NCBI GenBank assembly: GCA_019802505.1
Contig: JAFMOC010000764.1
Location: forward strand, 62,001-126,000
Length of the DNA: 64,000 nucleotides
Direction of reading: 5' to 3'
From: Corydoras sp. C115
Taxonomy: Eukaryota; Chordata; Actinopteri; Siluriformes; Callichthyidae
Both the position numbers and the translations under genes were made by a program. Each line of letters begins with the position of its first letter. Positions within the stretch are counted from its first letter, which is position 1. Positions 20,745 through 32,006 of this stretch are shown here, piece by piece. Below the pieces are notes generated by a model that ran no database searches, was not told where the DNA came from, and saw only the letters and a list, made by a program, of their open reading frames with translations.

Positions 20745-22236
20745 CAGGTATTTGGTAAATAGATGCGTCTTAAGTAGTTTCTTAAAACTGTTTAGAGATT
20801 CTGCCTTACGGACAGAGTTGGGAAGATCGTTCCACCATTTTGCAGTGGTGAACGCCACAGAATGAGAACTAGCTCCTCGGTGAGGTGGAATCGCCAGGCG
20901 ACAATCATCACTGGAGCGAAGTGAACGAGTCGGAGTGTATTTTGAAAAGATAGAGTGAAGGTAAGAGGGGGAAGATCCAGAAATGGTTCTGTATGCCAGA
21001 GTCAGCGACTTGTACTGAATGCGAGCAGCTACAGGAAGCCAATGGAGGGAAGTGAGTAATGGAGTGACGTGAGTTCGCTTGGGCTGGTTAAACACGAGTC
21101 GGGCTGTAGAGTTTTGAATTAATTGAAGAGGTCTGATGGTGGAATTTGGGATACCGGCAAGAAGTGCATTACAATAATCAAGCCAGAATAAGACTAGGGC
21201 TTGAACAAGCAGTTGGGTAGCATGTTCAGTCAGAAAGGGTCTGATCTTCCTTATGTTATAAAGAAGGAATCTACAAGAACGGGCGGTTTTGATCACATGA
21301 TCAGAGAGTTTAAGGTGGGAGTCTATAGTGAACCCAAGGTTCCGGACCGAGTCAGTTGGGGAGATTGTGGAGCCATCAATTTGGAAGGTCAGGTTGTGAT
21401 GGATTGAGGGTTTAGCAGGGATAATGAGAAGCTCTGTTTTTTCTAAGTTTAATTTGAGATGACGGGCCTTCATCCAGACAGATATGTCGGAGAGGCATGC
21501 AGATACCCGATTTGAGATGGTGGTGTCATCAGGGGCAAAAGACAGATGAAGTTGAGTGTCATCAGCATAGCAGTGGTAAGAGAAACCATGCGCCTGGATG
21601 ACTGTGCTCAGTGATGTCATGTAAAGAGAGAAGAGGAGAGGACCAAGTACAGAGCCCTGAGGCACACCAGTGCGTACTTGGTGAGAGTTAGAGATCTCCC
21701 CATTCCATGACACTTTGAAGGTCCTTCCTGTGAGATAGGATCGGAACCATTCAAGTGTCGTATCAGAAAAGCCTAATTCAGCTAGAGTGGACAGTAGAAT
21801 CTGATGATTTACTGTATCAAAAGCTGCCGAAAGGTCTAACAAAATGAGGACCGAGGATTGAGATTTGGCTTTGGCAGATTTAAGTGAGTCAATCACAGAG
21901 AGTAATGCTGTCTCCGTGGAGTGACCACATCTAAAACCGGATTGATTGGGATCGAGGAGATTATTCTGATTAAGAAATTTGGAGACCTGTGTGGATACCA
22001 CCCGTTCAAGTGTTTTAGACAGGAAAGGTAAAAGAGAAACAGGTCTGTAGCTCTCGACCAAATTTGGGTTGAGCGTAGGTTTTTTGAGTAGGGGTTTGAC
22101 TATGGCTTGTTTAAAACAATTTGGAAAAGTCCCTGACGTGAGAGAGGAGTTAATGATGTGTGTGAGAGCTGGTGTGATGGAGGAGGCAATGGATTGAAGA
22201 AGGTGGGATGGGATGGAATCAAGGGGGCAAGTAAAA
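20555..22236 (-). mobile_element. L2-clade LINE, 5'-truncated
   Basis: The 3' tail (tttacatttagtcatttagc, agacgcttttatccaaagcg on the plus strand at about 20,560-20,615) is the common fish L2 tail. It is followed by a C/T homopolymer tract at 20,697-20,740. The 5' end is cut off within the reverse transcriptase region, next to the hAT terminus. Confidence 0.85.
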
Positions 22237-22237
22237 T
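20739..22237 (-). CDS. L2 LINE reverse transcriptase, 5'-truncated ORF
   Basis: About 499 codons remain open. The visible order is that of RT: PLLKKPTLNPN..YRPVSLLPFLSK near residues 55-80, LLDLSAAFDTVNH (first catalytic Asp), VPQGSVLGPLLF, CYADDTQLHL (catalytic YADD box), then the thumb and C-terminal region with LHWLPVAARIQYK and an LNSFKKLLKTHLF-type end. The upstream endonuclease domain is missing. No internal stop is present, so insertion into the hAT element is fairly recent. The product would act in the target-primed reverse transcription of LINEs if it were complete. Confidence 0.8.
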
Positions 22238-22439
22238 AATTGAGAATCACTGGTCTAAAGGTACATTAGGGGCTCTCGCGGCAACGTCCGCTACATTATG
22301 ATAACGTTAAACAACACTGCTTCAAAAACACATATTATGCAAATTAGGTGATGTCATTCAGCGACTTTTAGGATAGCCAATAGCTACTTTCTTTACTGAG
22401 GAGTTGGCAACACTGCCTCCACCTACCATAAAGATGCAA

Positions 22440-22580
22440 TTTGTAGTTTTACGATTACAGCTTGTAGTCCATCGTTTTTCAGTTGGTTCTCTATTGGTCA
22501 GGACCATCACAGATATTATACAGGTGTAATTTGGGTGATGGGTTATTGTCCGTTCTGCAGTGCCACTGATGTAGTGAGAG
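22440..22580 (+). repeat. Single arm related to the 16.6-17.2 kb inverted repeat
   Basis: Shares gttctctattggtcagga, atcacagat, tatacaggt and ggtgatgggttattgtccgt with 17,035-17,110. Confidence 0.6.
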
Positions 22581-22689
22581 GGGTTTTAGTGCTGCTGTAG
22601 TTTTATTTAAACATCTGTGACACTGCTGGGGCACGTTAGATTGGGTTGGGGCAATTGGGGTTAGGTGCACATTAGCCAGGGACTGGGAA

Positions 22690-23160
22690 TCAAACCGGGG
22701 ATCTTCAGGTTACATGGTTAGTTCCTTAGCCACAAACCTGCAACTGCTTCAGGGTTTTTAGACTTTGGGAGGAAATCCGAGAACCCAGAGGAAACCCAAG
22801 TGGATACAGGGAGAACATGGATCCCCAACGCAGAAAGGCCGACATGCTAACCACTGTGCTACACATGTTCTTCTTCTTCTTCTTTTGGGGTTGCCACATC
22901 GATGTAATTGCCTTAAGGGCTTGGTCAGTGTTTAATGCCAGATGCCCTTCTTGACCCAGCCCTCACCCTCTAACAGGCCTGGGGACACACTATAGGTACA
23001 ATTTAGAGCAGCATATTCACATTGAATCCTTATTTATGGACTGTGGGAGGAAACCCACACGGAAAAGGGGGCAACAGTGAAACTCCATGCAGATCGGGAT
23101 TCGAACCAGGAAACAACAGTGCTGAAAGGCAAATGTGCCAAGCGCTAAGCTGCCCGTGCC
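22690..23160 (-). mobile_element. Two degraded tRNA-derived SINEs
   Basis: On the minus strand a Pol III box-B-like GGTTCGAATCCC-type motif is near 23,095, with accompanying heads (ctaaccactgtgctac at 22,848; cgctaagctgcccgtgcc at 23,143). Parts of the conserved body (ggactgtgggaggaaaccca) are present. Divergence is much higher than in the SINEs at 28.7 or 52.9 kb. Confidence 0.65.
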
Positions 23161-23477
23161 ACATCCATCATTATTATAACATCACTAAAATAAAGCCACT
23201 TACTCTGCTTCTTGGTGGTTGTATAGAGTATATAAACCTCCTTAGGATACATGTTCAGTTGACCACCACCACAATTGGTCTAGACGTCTAAAAGCAAAGG
23301 AACTTGAGTACGGATTTTACAATGTCATTATACAATGTTATTAATTTGTTTCAAAAACGATATAATTTTTTTTCTTCTCTTTCAGGTATGTACTGTGGAT
23401 CTTGGCGGATATGCTTCAAACGACGACTTCACACGAACTGTCATTTCCAACCTTTCAGCCTGAGACTGATATATATA

Positions 23478-25085
23478 TACACAGTCATATGCAAAAGTTT
23501 GGGCACCCCCTATTAATTTTAATCATTTTTAGTTCTAAATATGTGGGTGTTTGCAACAGCCATTTCAGTTTGATATATCTAATAACTGATGGACACAGTA
23601 ATATTTTAGGATTGAAATGAGGTTTATTGTACTAACAGAAAATGTGCAATATGCATTAAACCAAAATTTGACAGGTTCAAAAGTATGGGCACCGCAACAG
23701 AAAAGTGACTAATATTTAGTAGATCCTCCATTTGCAAAAATAACAGCCTCTAGTCGCTTCCTGTAGCTTTTAATCAATTCCTGGGTCCTGGATGAAGATA
23801 TTTTTGACCATTCCTCTTTACAAAACAATTCCAGTTAAGTTTGATGGTCGCTGAGCATGGACAGCCCACTTCAAATCATCCCACAAATGTTCAATGATAT
23901 TCAGGTCTGGGGACTGGGATGGCCATTCCAGAACATTGTAATTGTTCCACTGCATGAATGCTGGAGTAGATTTGGAGCGGTTTTTTGGATCATTGTCTTG
24001 CTGAAATATCCATCCCCGGCGTAACTTCAACTTCGTCACCGATTCTTGAACATTATTCTCAAGAATCTGCAGATACTGAGTGGAATCCATGCGACCCTCA
24101 ACTTTAACAAGATTCCCGGTGCCGGGAACCTCCACCAAATTTTACAGTGGGTAGCAAGTGATTTTCTTGGAATGCTGATTTTTTTGACACCATGCATAAC
24201 GCCTTTTTGTATGACCAAAGAACTCAATCTTTGTTTCATCAGTCCACAGGACCTTCTTCCAAAATGAAGCTGGCTTGTGCAAATGTGCTTTTGCATACCT
24301 CAGGCAACTCTGTGGCGTGCTTGCAGAAACGGCTTCTTTCGCATCAAACACTCTCCCATACAGCTTCACCTTGTGCAAAGTGCGCTGTATTGTTGACCGA
24401 TGCACAGTGACACCATCTGCAGCAAGATGATGCTGCAGCTCTTTGGAGGTGGTCTGTGGTCCTTGACTGTGCTCACCATTCTTCTCCTCTGCCTTTCTGA
24501 TATTTTTCTTGGCCTGCCACTTCTGGGCTTAACAAGAACTGTCCCTGTGCTCTTCCATTTCCTTACCATGTTCCTCACAGTGGAAACTGACAGGTTAAAT
24601 CTCTGAGACAAGTTTTTGTATCCTTCCCCTGAACAACTATGTTGAACAATCTTTGTTTTCAGATCATTTGAGAGTTGTTTTGAGGTGCCCATGATGCCAC
24701 TCTTCAGAAGAGATTCAAATAGGAGAACAACTTGCAATTAGCCACCTTAAATACCTTTACTCATGATTGGATACACCTGGCTATGGAGTTCAAAGCTCAA
24801 TGAGGTTACCAAACCAATTTTGTGCTTCAGTAAGTCAGTAAAAGTAGTTAGGAGTATTCAAATCAATAAAATGATGAGGGTACCCATACTTTTGCACCTG
24901 TCAAATTTTGGTTTAATGCATATTGCACATTTTGTGTTAGTAATATTTCAGGATTGAAATGAGGTTTATTGTACTGTGTCCATAAGTTTTTAGATATATC
25001 AAACTGAAATGGCTGTTGCCAACACCCAAATATTTAGAACTAAAAATGATTAAGATAGGTGTGCCCAAACTTTTACATGACTGTA
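23478..25085 (-). mobile_element. Degenerate Tc1-like transposon (Tc1-A)
   Basis: The inverted repeats start cagtcatatgcaaaagtttg (about 23,482) and end aacttttacatgactg at 25,083, with TA on each side. The repeat arms are about 220 bp. In the right arm an inner ~33-bp block is inverted (see findings). The transposase between them is broken. Confidence 0.88.
23818..24737 (-). pseudogene. Tc1 transposase pseudogene
   Basis: Three frames cover the protein in order. The N-terminal helix-turn-helix part (SNDLKTKIVQ, GEGYKNLSQRF, RPRKISERQRR) is at 24,366-24,691. The middle part with the first catalytic Asp (VLWTDETKIEFFGH) is at 24,142-24,405. The C-terminal part with the second Asp and the Glu of a DD34E triad (FQQDNDPKN, SPDLNIIEHLWDDLK) is at 23,818-24,138. 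At least two frameshifts separate these, so no active enzyme is encoded. Confidence 0.88.
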
Positions 25086-26104
25086 TATATTACTGCATAT
25101 GACTGTATAGATTAACCTATTAAAGCGATCACTGACGTAATCGTAACAACGAGGTCCAGGAAATTTGTGACCATTAGTCGACCATAAACAAGTTCTCAAA
25201 CAGTACTTTGACTAAAGTACTGAAACACTAAAGTATCCATTTGTTTGAAGGACTCTGCATGGTTTCTGGTGTACTGGTATTTATCAGTTACGGTCAAGCA
25301 ATGATGTGTGTTAATTTATTATTTAAGTGGATTATTTTTGCTACGGTAATGTAATTTTATCGATTGGGATGTCTGCTAAAAACTACTCCATGTTCTACAA
25401 TTTTATTATTTATTAAAGCCATACAATGTTGCATATTACATCTGGTTGTGTTCATTTTTAAAAAAGATTTATTTAAATGGAGAATGTTTTCAGTATTGGA
25501 TTTAAAGTTTATTAATTAAGCAATCACAATTTATTCCAAATAACTCACAGGAAAGACGTGTTAGCTATGATGACCTTTTTCCCCTTGATTTATTCACAAT
25601 AATACACAACCTCTGAGGTTTTAAAATTTTTTTACAAAAATACACTACAATAAAAAACAAGGTTTGACTCATAAATGCATTTATTGAAAGCAAAATTGTT
25701 GATAATCTGGTCTTCGACGTAATCTAGTCCAGTTTTTAAGATGAACGCAGATCACTGAGTAGCAGGATTCTGGTTTCTCTTACCGTCAAAACCTGTCATC
25801 TAGTGGCTAAATTACAGCGTGCAGTTTATTTAAAAAAAAATAGAGAAAATAAGGTGTATATTTTATTTTCACTAATTTATAATGTGTTTATCATGCATTA
25901 ATACGAATGTGATGTGCTCAGAGGTTTGCATTATTGTCAAGGTCACAGCGGGACACTCTTTTCAGCCAATCAGGTTCAAGGACCGGAACTAGACGTTTAA
26001 CAATCAAGCAAGAAGTCACTAATATAAAGTATTTCCTGTAGTTTATTCACAATAATACTTAACCCTGAGCATATTAATGCTTTAATAAAAAGATTACAAA
26101 CACA
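25086..26104. other. AT-rich spacer
   Basis: No gene, RNA or repeat that I can name. Two short related phrases (taattaagcaatcacaattt and nearby tttattcacaataatac, seen at 25,590 and 26,042) recur. Confidence 0.6.
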
Positions 26105-26500
26105 ATATAATAAAAAAAAAATTCTCTCCATTGGCTCCCTGTAGCTGCTCGCATTTAGTACAATGCATTGACTCCGACTTAAAGGACCATCTCTGGATCT
26201 GCCCCCTCCTACCCTCACTATATATTTCCAAAATACACTTCAACTTGCTCATGTTACAAACTTACCAACAAGGCTGAGTGAGTTACTTGGCATCTTTAAC
26301 AACTTAAAAACTCTTCCACAAACACCTGATATAATAAAAACTCTTCCACAAACACCTGATATAATACAATAAATACAATCAAAGTAAATAAAAAGTGTGT
26401 TTTATGATAATGATCAGGTTTGACAATTCTACAGGGTAGATGGGTTCTCTGTAACTATTGACTTGTGTGGTAAAAGCATCTGCTAAATGACCAAGTTCAA
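26105..26500 (+). mobile_element. L2 LINE 3' fragment
   Basis: Translates in pieces to LHWLPVAARI and TISGSAPS, as in the L2 copy at 20.7-22.2 kb. It ends with a tail related to gcatctgctaaatgacc at 26,475-26,493. Frames are broken. Confidence 0.7.
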
Positions 26501-26514
26501 ATTCAAGTTATTTA

Positions 26515-27305
26515 GAGAGCACAGTGGTGTAAGCCTTTAAACCATCAAAGAGCAAGTTGAAGTGACGGTGCCAAGATAAAACTCCCTGTTATGTTGGTAT
26601 TTTAAGGAAGAAACCTTGGGAGGACTGAGGCTCAGTGGGGGACTCATCCTCAAGCAGCCGGGCAGCATTAACAGTGTAGGACAGCCATGTACAGATTGTG
26701 TGGTGATCAGATGACTGTATTTAACAATTCAAATCAATCTTTTTTTCTACCTCAAATCAGCTGTTTGAAATAAGATCAGAACTTTGTTTACACAAAACAC
26801 CATCATCCACTGAAACACTGTTGGAAGATGAACCATGCATGGGGGCATGTCCACAACAAAAGGGTCATTCACAGGTTGAGAAATGAGTTCTCAGTGCTAA
26901 GTGGGTTCTCTCTGGGTTCTCTGTTTTTTCCCACAGTCCAAAAACATGGATTCAAGGTGAATTGGATCCATATTGCCCCATATAGTGTGTGAGAGAGAAT
27001 GTGAGTTTGCGCTAGATCTGTACCCTGTCCTGGATGGATGGACGTGGATAAAACTCCCCATTATGTTGGTATTTTAAGGAAGAAACTAAAAATCCTCAGA
27101 CTCATCATCCTTAAGTGGCTGGGCAGCATCAACAGTGTAGGACAGCCACATACAGATTGTGTGGTGATCAGATGACAGTATTTAACAATTCAAATTAGTC
27201 TTTTTTTAACCTCAAATCAGCTGTTTGAAATCAGATCAGAACTTTGTTTACACCAAAACATCATGATCCATTGAAACACCAATTGAAGATGAACCATGTC
27301 CCTGT
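26515..27305 (+). repeat. Interspersed repeat in tandem, ~470-bp period
   Basis: The unit of 17.5 kb recurs at 26,515-26,735. Together with following sequence (cctcaaatcagctgtttgaa, agatcagaactttgtttaca, gaagatgaaccatg) it recurs again at 27,045-27,300. Between them, 26,930-27,040 resembles part of the SINE body (ccacagtccaaaaacatgga). Confidence 0.75.
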
Positions 27306-27639
27306 GCGTGCTTCGATGCGACAGAATCCCAGTCTTATCTGCACGTCCAGCCCGCTCTGATCACGACCTGTACTTTACCAACACTCTCCCCAAACACCTA
27401 AATGAGCTTTTGTTGCTGACACAGCAGATTTATTACGTTTTTAATGCTTAAAAACACGTCGAACACGCAGCTTTCCACTCAGAATGCCACCCGCGCTGTT
27501 CATTCACAAACCAATAGAACAAGACGAGACGGCGCTGCGACGTCATCACGGGTATTAACAGAAACTATAGGACCTCCTCTAAAGCGTCATTGCTTTAAAT
27601 ACTTAATTTCGTGCTTTAATGTTTTAATTTTTGCCGATT

Positions 27640-28094
27640 TAAACGACGAGAAATACGATGTGGCGAAGAACAATTCCCGCGTGAAGTTCGCCATTAAAAG
27701 CCTGGTGAGAAAGGAAACGTTGGTGCAGGTTAAAGGCACCGGTGCGTCGGGTTCCTTTAAGCTGAACAAGAAGCAGGCGGAGGAGAAGAAAACTACAAAG
27801 AAAGCCGCCGCTCCGAAAACTAAAAAGGCGGCCGCGAAGAAGCCCGCCGCCGCTAAGAAATCACTGAAGAAGGTGAAAAAACCCGCAGCAGCTGCAAGGA
27901 AAGCCACCAAGAGCCTGAAAAGAGCAAGAAGCCCGCAGCAGCGGCCAAGAATGCGACCAAGAGCCCCAAAAAAGCTAAGAAACCCACAGCCAAGACAACC
28001 AGCAAAAGCCCGAAGAAGGTGAAGGCTGCCAAACCCAAAACTGCAAAGCCCAAAGTGGCCAAGGTGAAGAAGGCATGCTCCTAAAAAGAAGTAA
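27640..28094 (+). pseudogene. Histone H1 pseudogene
   Basis: Linker-histone sequence that would bind nucleosome entry/exit DNA if intact. The start codon, N-terminal tail and first half of the winged-helix domain are missing. Recognisable sequence begins EKYDVAKNNSRVKFAIKSLV, continues with KGTGASGSFKLNKK, and then becomes the Lys/Ala/Pro tail. The frame shifts near 27,917 and the PKKAKKP-type tail continues in another frame. A one-base insertion near 28,077 disrupts the final codons. Upstream at 27,505-27,520 a CCAAT-type aaccaatag remains. First of four histone genes on the same strand. Confidence 0.9.
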
Positions 28095-28118
28095 ACTGTT
28101 AGATTTCGTCACCCCAAC

Positions 28119-28134
28119 GGCTCTTTTAAGAGCC
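28119..28134 (+). terminator. Histone 3' stem-loop (H1)
   Basis: ggctcttttaagagcc followed by accca and a downstream purine-rich caaagag (about 28,151). It is the canonical SLBP-bound hairpin of replication-dependent histone mRNAs, still intact. Confidence 0.93.
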
Positions 28135-28728
28135 ACCCACATGTGTCTTCAAAGAGTTATTTTCCTTTAAATTCACCAAACATCAAAATGATTCTTCATG
28201 CCTCTTATCATAAGAATGAACAAAAAAAATCACATATAATAAACGTATAATACGTTATAATATTCGTTATTATAATAATGTATGACAAGTATTTTTTTAC
28301 CAACAGAACAGAATATAATGTGCATGGAACGACAAACTTAATAATACTATTCAAGTTTTTATTTGATTGAGCATACTACCTTCTGACACAGAGTGGAATC
28401 AATTCTTTTCTTTTTTTTTGAATGCAATATATAACAGTTTTTAGTTCCAATTTCTCTGCGCTTAATGTTAATTCTTTATTCTACGTCTATATATATAAAC
28501 ACGACAAATGGAACCTCTGAAGAAACTGCAAATTCCCCCGGGGATTAATAAATATATTCTGATTTATTTATTTCGTTATTTAAATTTCAAATTAGAGAAA
28601 ATAGAAGAGCCTAATGATAGAATTGGATTGGAGATTGGTTAATTGGAATTAATTCAGAATACGTAGGTAATAGAACGTTATAAAAACTTTTTGTATTCTG
28701 TGCGTTAATTTGGCTTCAAAGTCTGCGT
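28135..28728. other. AT-rich histone spacer
   Basis: Gene-free. At 28,525-28,565 a LINE-tail-like phrase (cccccggggattaataaata) is present. Confidence 0.6.
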
Positions 28729-29104
28729 TCGTGCATTTTTATTCATTCATTCATTCATTATCTCCCGCTTTATCCTCTATTAGGGTCGCGGTGGGGTTCC
28801 CCATGCCCATCCAGGGGAGAACGTCTCAGGCGCTGGGCAGATACACCCAGGACAGGGCGCCAATCCATCGCTGGGTACACACTCACACACTCAAACACAC
28901 TCTATATGGGGCAATTTAGAGAACTCAATTAACTTGATCCATGTTTTTGGACTGTGGGAGGAAACCGGAGAACCCGGAGGAAACCCACACGGATACGGGG
29001 AGACCATGGAAACTCCACCCAGATGGGGATTCGAACCGGGAATCCCTAGCGCTGAGAGGCGAACGTGCTAACCACTAAGCCACCGTGCCGCCTCGTGCAT
29101 TTTT
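28729..29104 (-). mobile_element. Full-length tRNA-derived SINE with 12-bp target duplication
   Basis: On the minus strand it has box A (GGCTTAGTGGTTAGCA, near 29,080), box B (GGTTCGAATCC, near 29,035), a conserved body (TTTGGACTGTGGGAGGAAA complement near 28,950) and an AATGA-type tail. The target duplication tcgtgcattttt is at 28,729-28,740 and 29,093-29,104. DANA/Mermaid-like by memory. Confidence 0.9.
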
Positions 29105-29204
29105 AATCATTCAAAAACAGAAAAGGCGGCAACAGAGAGAAAGAGAGGAGGAGGGAATAAGCGAGAGGGGGTGTGGGCGGTGCTGTTGCAGTGACTGAAC
29201 CAAG

Positions 29205-29332
29205 TGCGTTGTGATTGGTCACCAGAGAAAAACACATTCAGCCAATAGAACGCGAGCAGACCCTGATAAATGAGACCTGCTGGGGGCGGTGCTGTTCATT
29301 TCACGTTTCTTCGAGTTCAGTTGAAAGCTACG
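29205..29332 (+). promoter_or_regulatory. H2A promoter region
   Basis: Two CCAAT-type elements (gtgattggtcacc near 29,212 and cagccaatagaa near 29,240) and a weak TATA-like gataaatg (29,264) precede the H2A start by a normal distance. It looks like a preserved core promoter in front of a dead gene. Confidence 0.65.
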
Positions 29333-29688
29333 ATGTCTGGAAGAGGAAAGACCGGCGGTAAAGCCAGAGCGAAGGCCAAGACCCGCTCATCCAGGGCTGG
29401 ACTGCAGTTCCCCGTGGGTCGTGTGCACAGACTTCTCCGTAAAGGCAACTATGCTGAGCGCATTGGTGCCGGTGCTCCGGTCTATCTGAGCGCTGAGATC
29501 TTGGAGTTGGCCGGTAACGCCGCCCGCGACAACAAGAAGGCTCGCATCATCTGCTGCTGGCTGTGCGCAACGACGAGGAGCTGAACAAGCTGTTGGGAGG
29601 TGTGACCATCGCTCAGGGCGGCGTGCTGCCCAACATTCAGGCGGTTCTTCTGCCCAAGAAAACCGAGAAACCAGCCAAGAGCAAGTGA
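29333..29688 (+). pseudogene. Histone H2A pseudogene
   Basis: The start and N-terminus are normal (MSGRGKTGGKARAKAKTRSS, then GLQFPVGRVHRLLRKGNYAE). Two deletions break it: a 21-bp in-frame loss after GAGAPVYL that removes part of the histone-fold helix 2, and a 10-bp loss near 29,549 that shifts frame just before the LQLAVRNDEELNKLLGG segment. The intact C-terminus (LPKKTEKPAKSK, stop 29,686) follows in the shifted frame. The 356-bp length equals the expected 387 minus 31. Reading ahead gives a short product ending CATTRS. Confidence 0.95.
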
Positions 29689-29722
29689 ACATGTTCTCCA
29701 CGCTGTCCGCTTCAAACCCAAA

Positions 29723-29738
29723 GGCTCTTTTAAGAGCC
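29723..29738 (+). terminator. Histone 3' stem-loop (H2A)
   Basis: ggctcttttaagagcc with caaagag at about 29,754. Intact. Confidence 0.93.
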
Positions 29739-29759
29739 ACCCACATTTACCTGCAAAGA

Positions 29760-30597
29760 GTCGGTTCTCATGCTCAGTGAGTAACTTTTATTTATAAGGA
29801 TAGACATTAGTGATTCATGTACTTTTTATGTTCTTATATACTTTACAGATACGCACATTAACATGATAGAGTTGATTATGTGTTGGTGAATCACCTTAAA
29901 AATCCTTCTTTACTGACTACATAAAATTTTTCTATATTGATTAAATGGCTTACTAACATGAAATCTATAAATCTACATTAAACATAACATTATTATAACA
30001 TTTAAAAGTATGGGATGAACTAAGATACGAGGTAGGCTCTAAATATTTTTAGAAAATGTCTCTATTTTACCATCTCTAAGATTGTGATCTCCATCAAATA
30101 GTTATTTTATTTCTTAGTTTGCTCATCGAGTTTTTATTTTATTCTTGTACGTGGTGTGAATGTTATTAAACAGTGTACAAAGCAGCTAATGGAAAAAGAA
30201 TCTTCGTATCAATAGAAGGCAGGTACATAGGGAGCGTCCTGAACCACATTCACTCGTTCCCTCATTCACAACTGACTTCTTTGTTTCACACACAGCAAAT
30301 TGATGAGTAAAATCACAACGCCTTTTCATCACGAATTTAAAGTAAAATGAATTAAATTGTCCTTAATGTTTGTCTGTGTACGTAATTTAATCACTAAGAA
30401 CATTTCTAGTGCACTACATCTATAACTGGGTACAATATGGGACAGAGCTTCCAAAGATTTGACTGAAGATCGAAGATCGTGGCTGTTGTCCATAAGTTCA
30501 GACGTTGCAGGCTGTCCTTAAGGATTACAAAAGTAATAAAGAAAATGCATTTTATTTTATTAAGTTTTCATTTTATATATTTTATTTTTATGGCTGT
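29760..30597. other. Histone spacer, gene-free
   Basis: AT-rich. Phrases such as tttactgactacataaaa and tagtgcactacatctataac have diverged counterparts at 33,070-33,230, so this spacer and the one before H2B derive from one ancestor. Confidence 0.65.
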
Positions 30598-30870
30598 GTA
30601 GCTTCCTCAGATTCGAAGTCGACAGCACAAATATTCTTGCCAATACTGATTAGGTTTATTCTTGAGTTTGCACTTTAACCTTGTACATAACCTTACACCC
30701 AACCGTAAGAACTGTAACATAAATCAAATAAACAAGTATACAATGAGCAATTTACATATTGTAGACAATCTTAAGACTGATCCTTTGTTGGTTTTATCAC
30801 ACGAATTTACATCTGGATTTAGAACCGTAGTTACATATCAATTCACTCTAATGCTAGAAAAGGGGATGTA
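30598..30870 (+). repeat. Histone-spacer repeat, copy 1 of 3
   Basis: Contains agtcgacagcacaaatattc, ttgccaatactgattagg, tttattcttgag, taagaactgtaacataaatc and acaatgagcaattt. Copies 2 and 3 are at 33,520-33,800 and 39,190-39,480, all in the same orientation. Confidence 0.85.
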
Positions 30871-30914
30871 CACACCAGGATGTGACCACGTGGGTTCAAT
30901 GGAGGAGGGGAGTT

Positions 30915-30974
30915 TTTAAGACGGCCAATGAGCGTGGAGCAGCGTTGGTACTTAAAGGCTGTGTTGCCTTCGTG
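30915..30974 (+). promoter_or_regulatory. H3 promoter, separated from its gene
   Basis: acggccaatgagcg (CCAAT at 30,926) and tacttaaagg (TATA-like, 30,950) stand where a histone promoter is expected, but a 979-bp MITE now lies between them and the coding region. Confidence 0.6.
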
Positions 30975-31969
30975 CCGTATTCTAGAGCTGTGCGATACCA
31001 AGAATTTTGGTATCGATCCGATACCAAGTAAATACAGGGCCAATATCGCGATATTCGATACCGATACTGATATTTTTTAATATTTATGCTTCATTGATCC
31101 AAAAGACCTAGTATAGAATTTCACCAAACATTGTAGGTGACAACAAAATAATATATCCCCAATCAACATCTTTGTTTAGAAACAATGGAACAGTAATAAA
31201 ACAAAGTTTGCTTTAATGTGAGGAAAAAATATATTTTTGAGGTTCAAAAGGAGAAATGACAATACAAATATAAAGTAAAAATGCTCCCCTCACTAGACAG
31301 TTTTTTCTTTGTTTCTTTTTTGTTTGCTTTTTTTCTTAGATAACTTTGTAATAGAATAAATGTACTAGGTTTTGTTATTATTTTTTTGAGTCGGCTCCAT
31401 TACCATATGACTTGGGTAACATTTACTTTGACAGTTAATATGAACTGCTGTTGAAGATGACCACTCTTATCTACCTGGATATTCTCTGCTGTTGCAGCTC
31501 TGCGTTTTCTGCCGTGTGGTTTTTCATGAGCTTAAATAAGTTTGTTGTGTTTCCTGTGTACCTAATAGACTTTTTGCAAACTGAACAGGTTGCTGGTGTT
31601 GCATTTTCGGCTGTAAAATACAAACAGCGCTTCTCTTTCTTTCAAACATCTTTTTTTATCTCCCACTCCAAGTCTCTCTCTCCGTATTGTGACGTGTCGA
31701 CTTGGGCGGGTCAGGCTGAGCCCACGTGGCCGCTGTGTCACGTGACTGTGCAACAACAAAAGTGTGTGTGTGTGTGTGCGCGTGTGTGTGCCTGTTCCAC
31801 AGTGATATCAGCATTACAGACTCAGAGAATACTCAGACTTTGATAAATCGGCATGCGCACAAAAAACTTGAGTATCGATCTTTTTACGCAAGTATTGTTC
31901 TATACCAATACCAGCGTTGGTATCGATATTATCGATATTTGTATTGATACGCACAGCTCTACCGTGTTC
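30975..31969. mobile_element. hAT-like MITE in the H3 5' leader
   Basis: The element spans 30,983-31,961. Ends are tagagctgtgcg and its reverse complement cgcacagctcta. Target duplications are ccgtattc (30,975-30,982) and ccgtgttc (31,962-31,969), 7 of 8 matching. The subterminal parts are rich in gatatcg/tatcgata palindromes. It includes a (GT)n run at 31,761-31,792. It encodes no transposase. Confidence 0.85.
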
Positions 31970-32006
31970 AGTGTTTCAGTTTGAGAAGTACAGAACTCGC
32001 TTCGAC

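Larger units (their letters stand above)
19577..22260 (+). mobile_element. hAT-type transposon with 8-bp target duplication, L2 inside
   Basis: The termini cagtgcttctcaa (19,585) and ttgagaatcactg (ending 22,252) form a hAT-style inverted repeat. Identical gtctaaag octamers lie at 19,577-19,584 and 22,253-22,260. The hAT body runs to about 20,555 and is followed by an L2 LINE on the opposite strand. Only about 17 bp of hAT sequence remains beyond the L2 (22,236-22,252). Confidence 0.9.

Noticed and set aside
27444..27640. N-terminal extension of the H1 frame
   Set aside because: It does not resemble an H1 tail; it is leader or promoter DNA read through after the deletion.
29387..29746. Minus-strand frame opposite H2A (also opposite H3 at 32,151-32,423)
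   Set aside because: Antisense shadows of GC-rich histone coding sequence.
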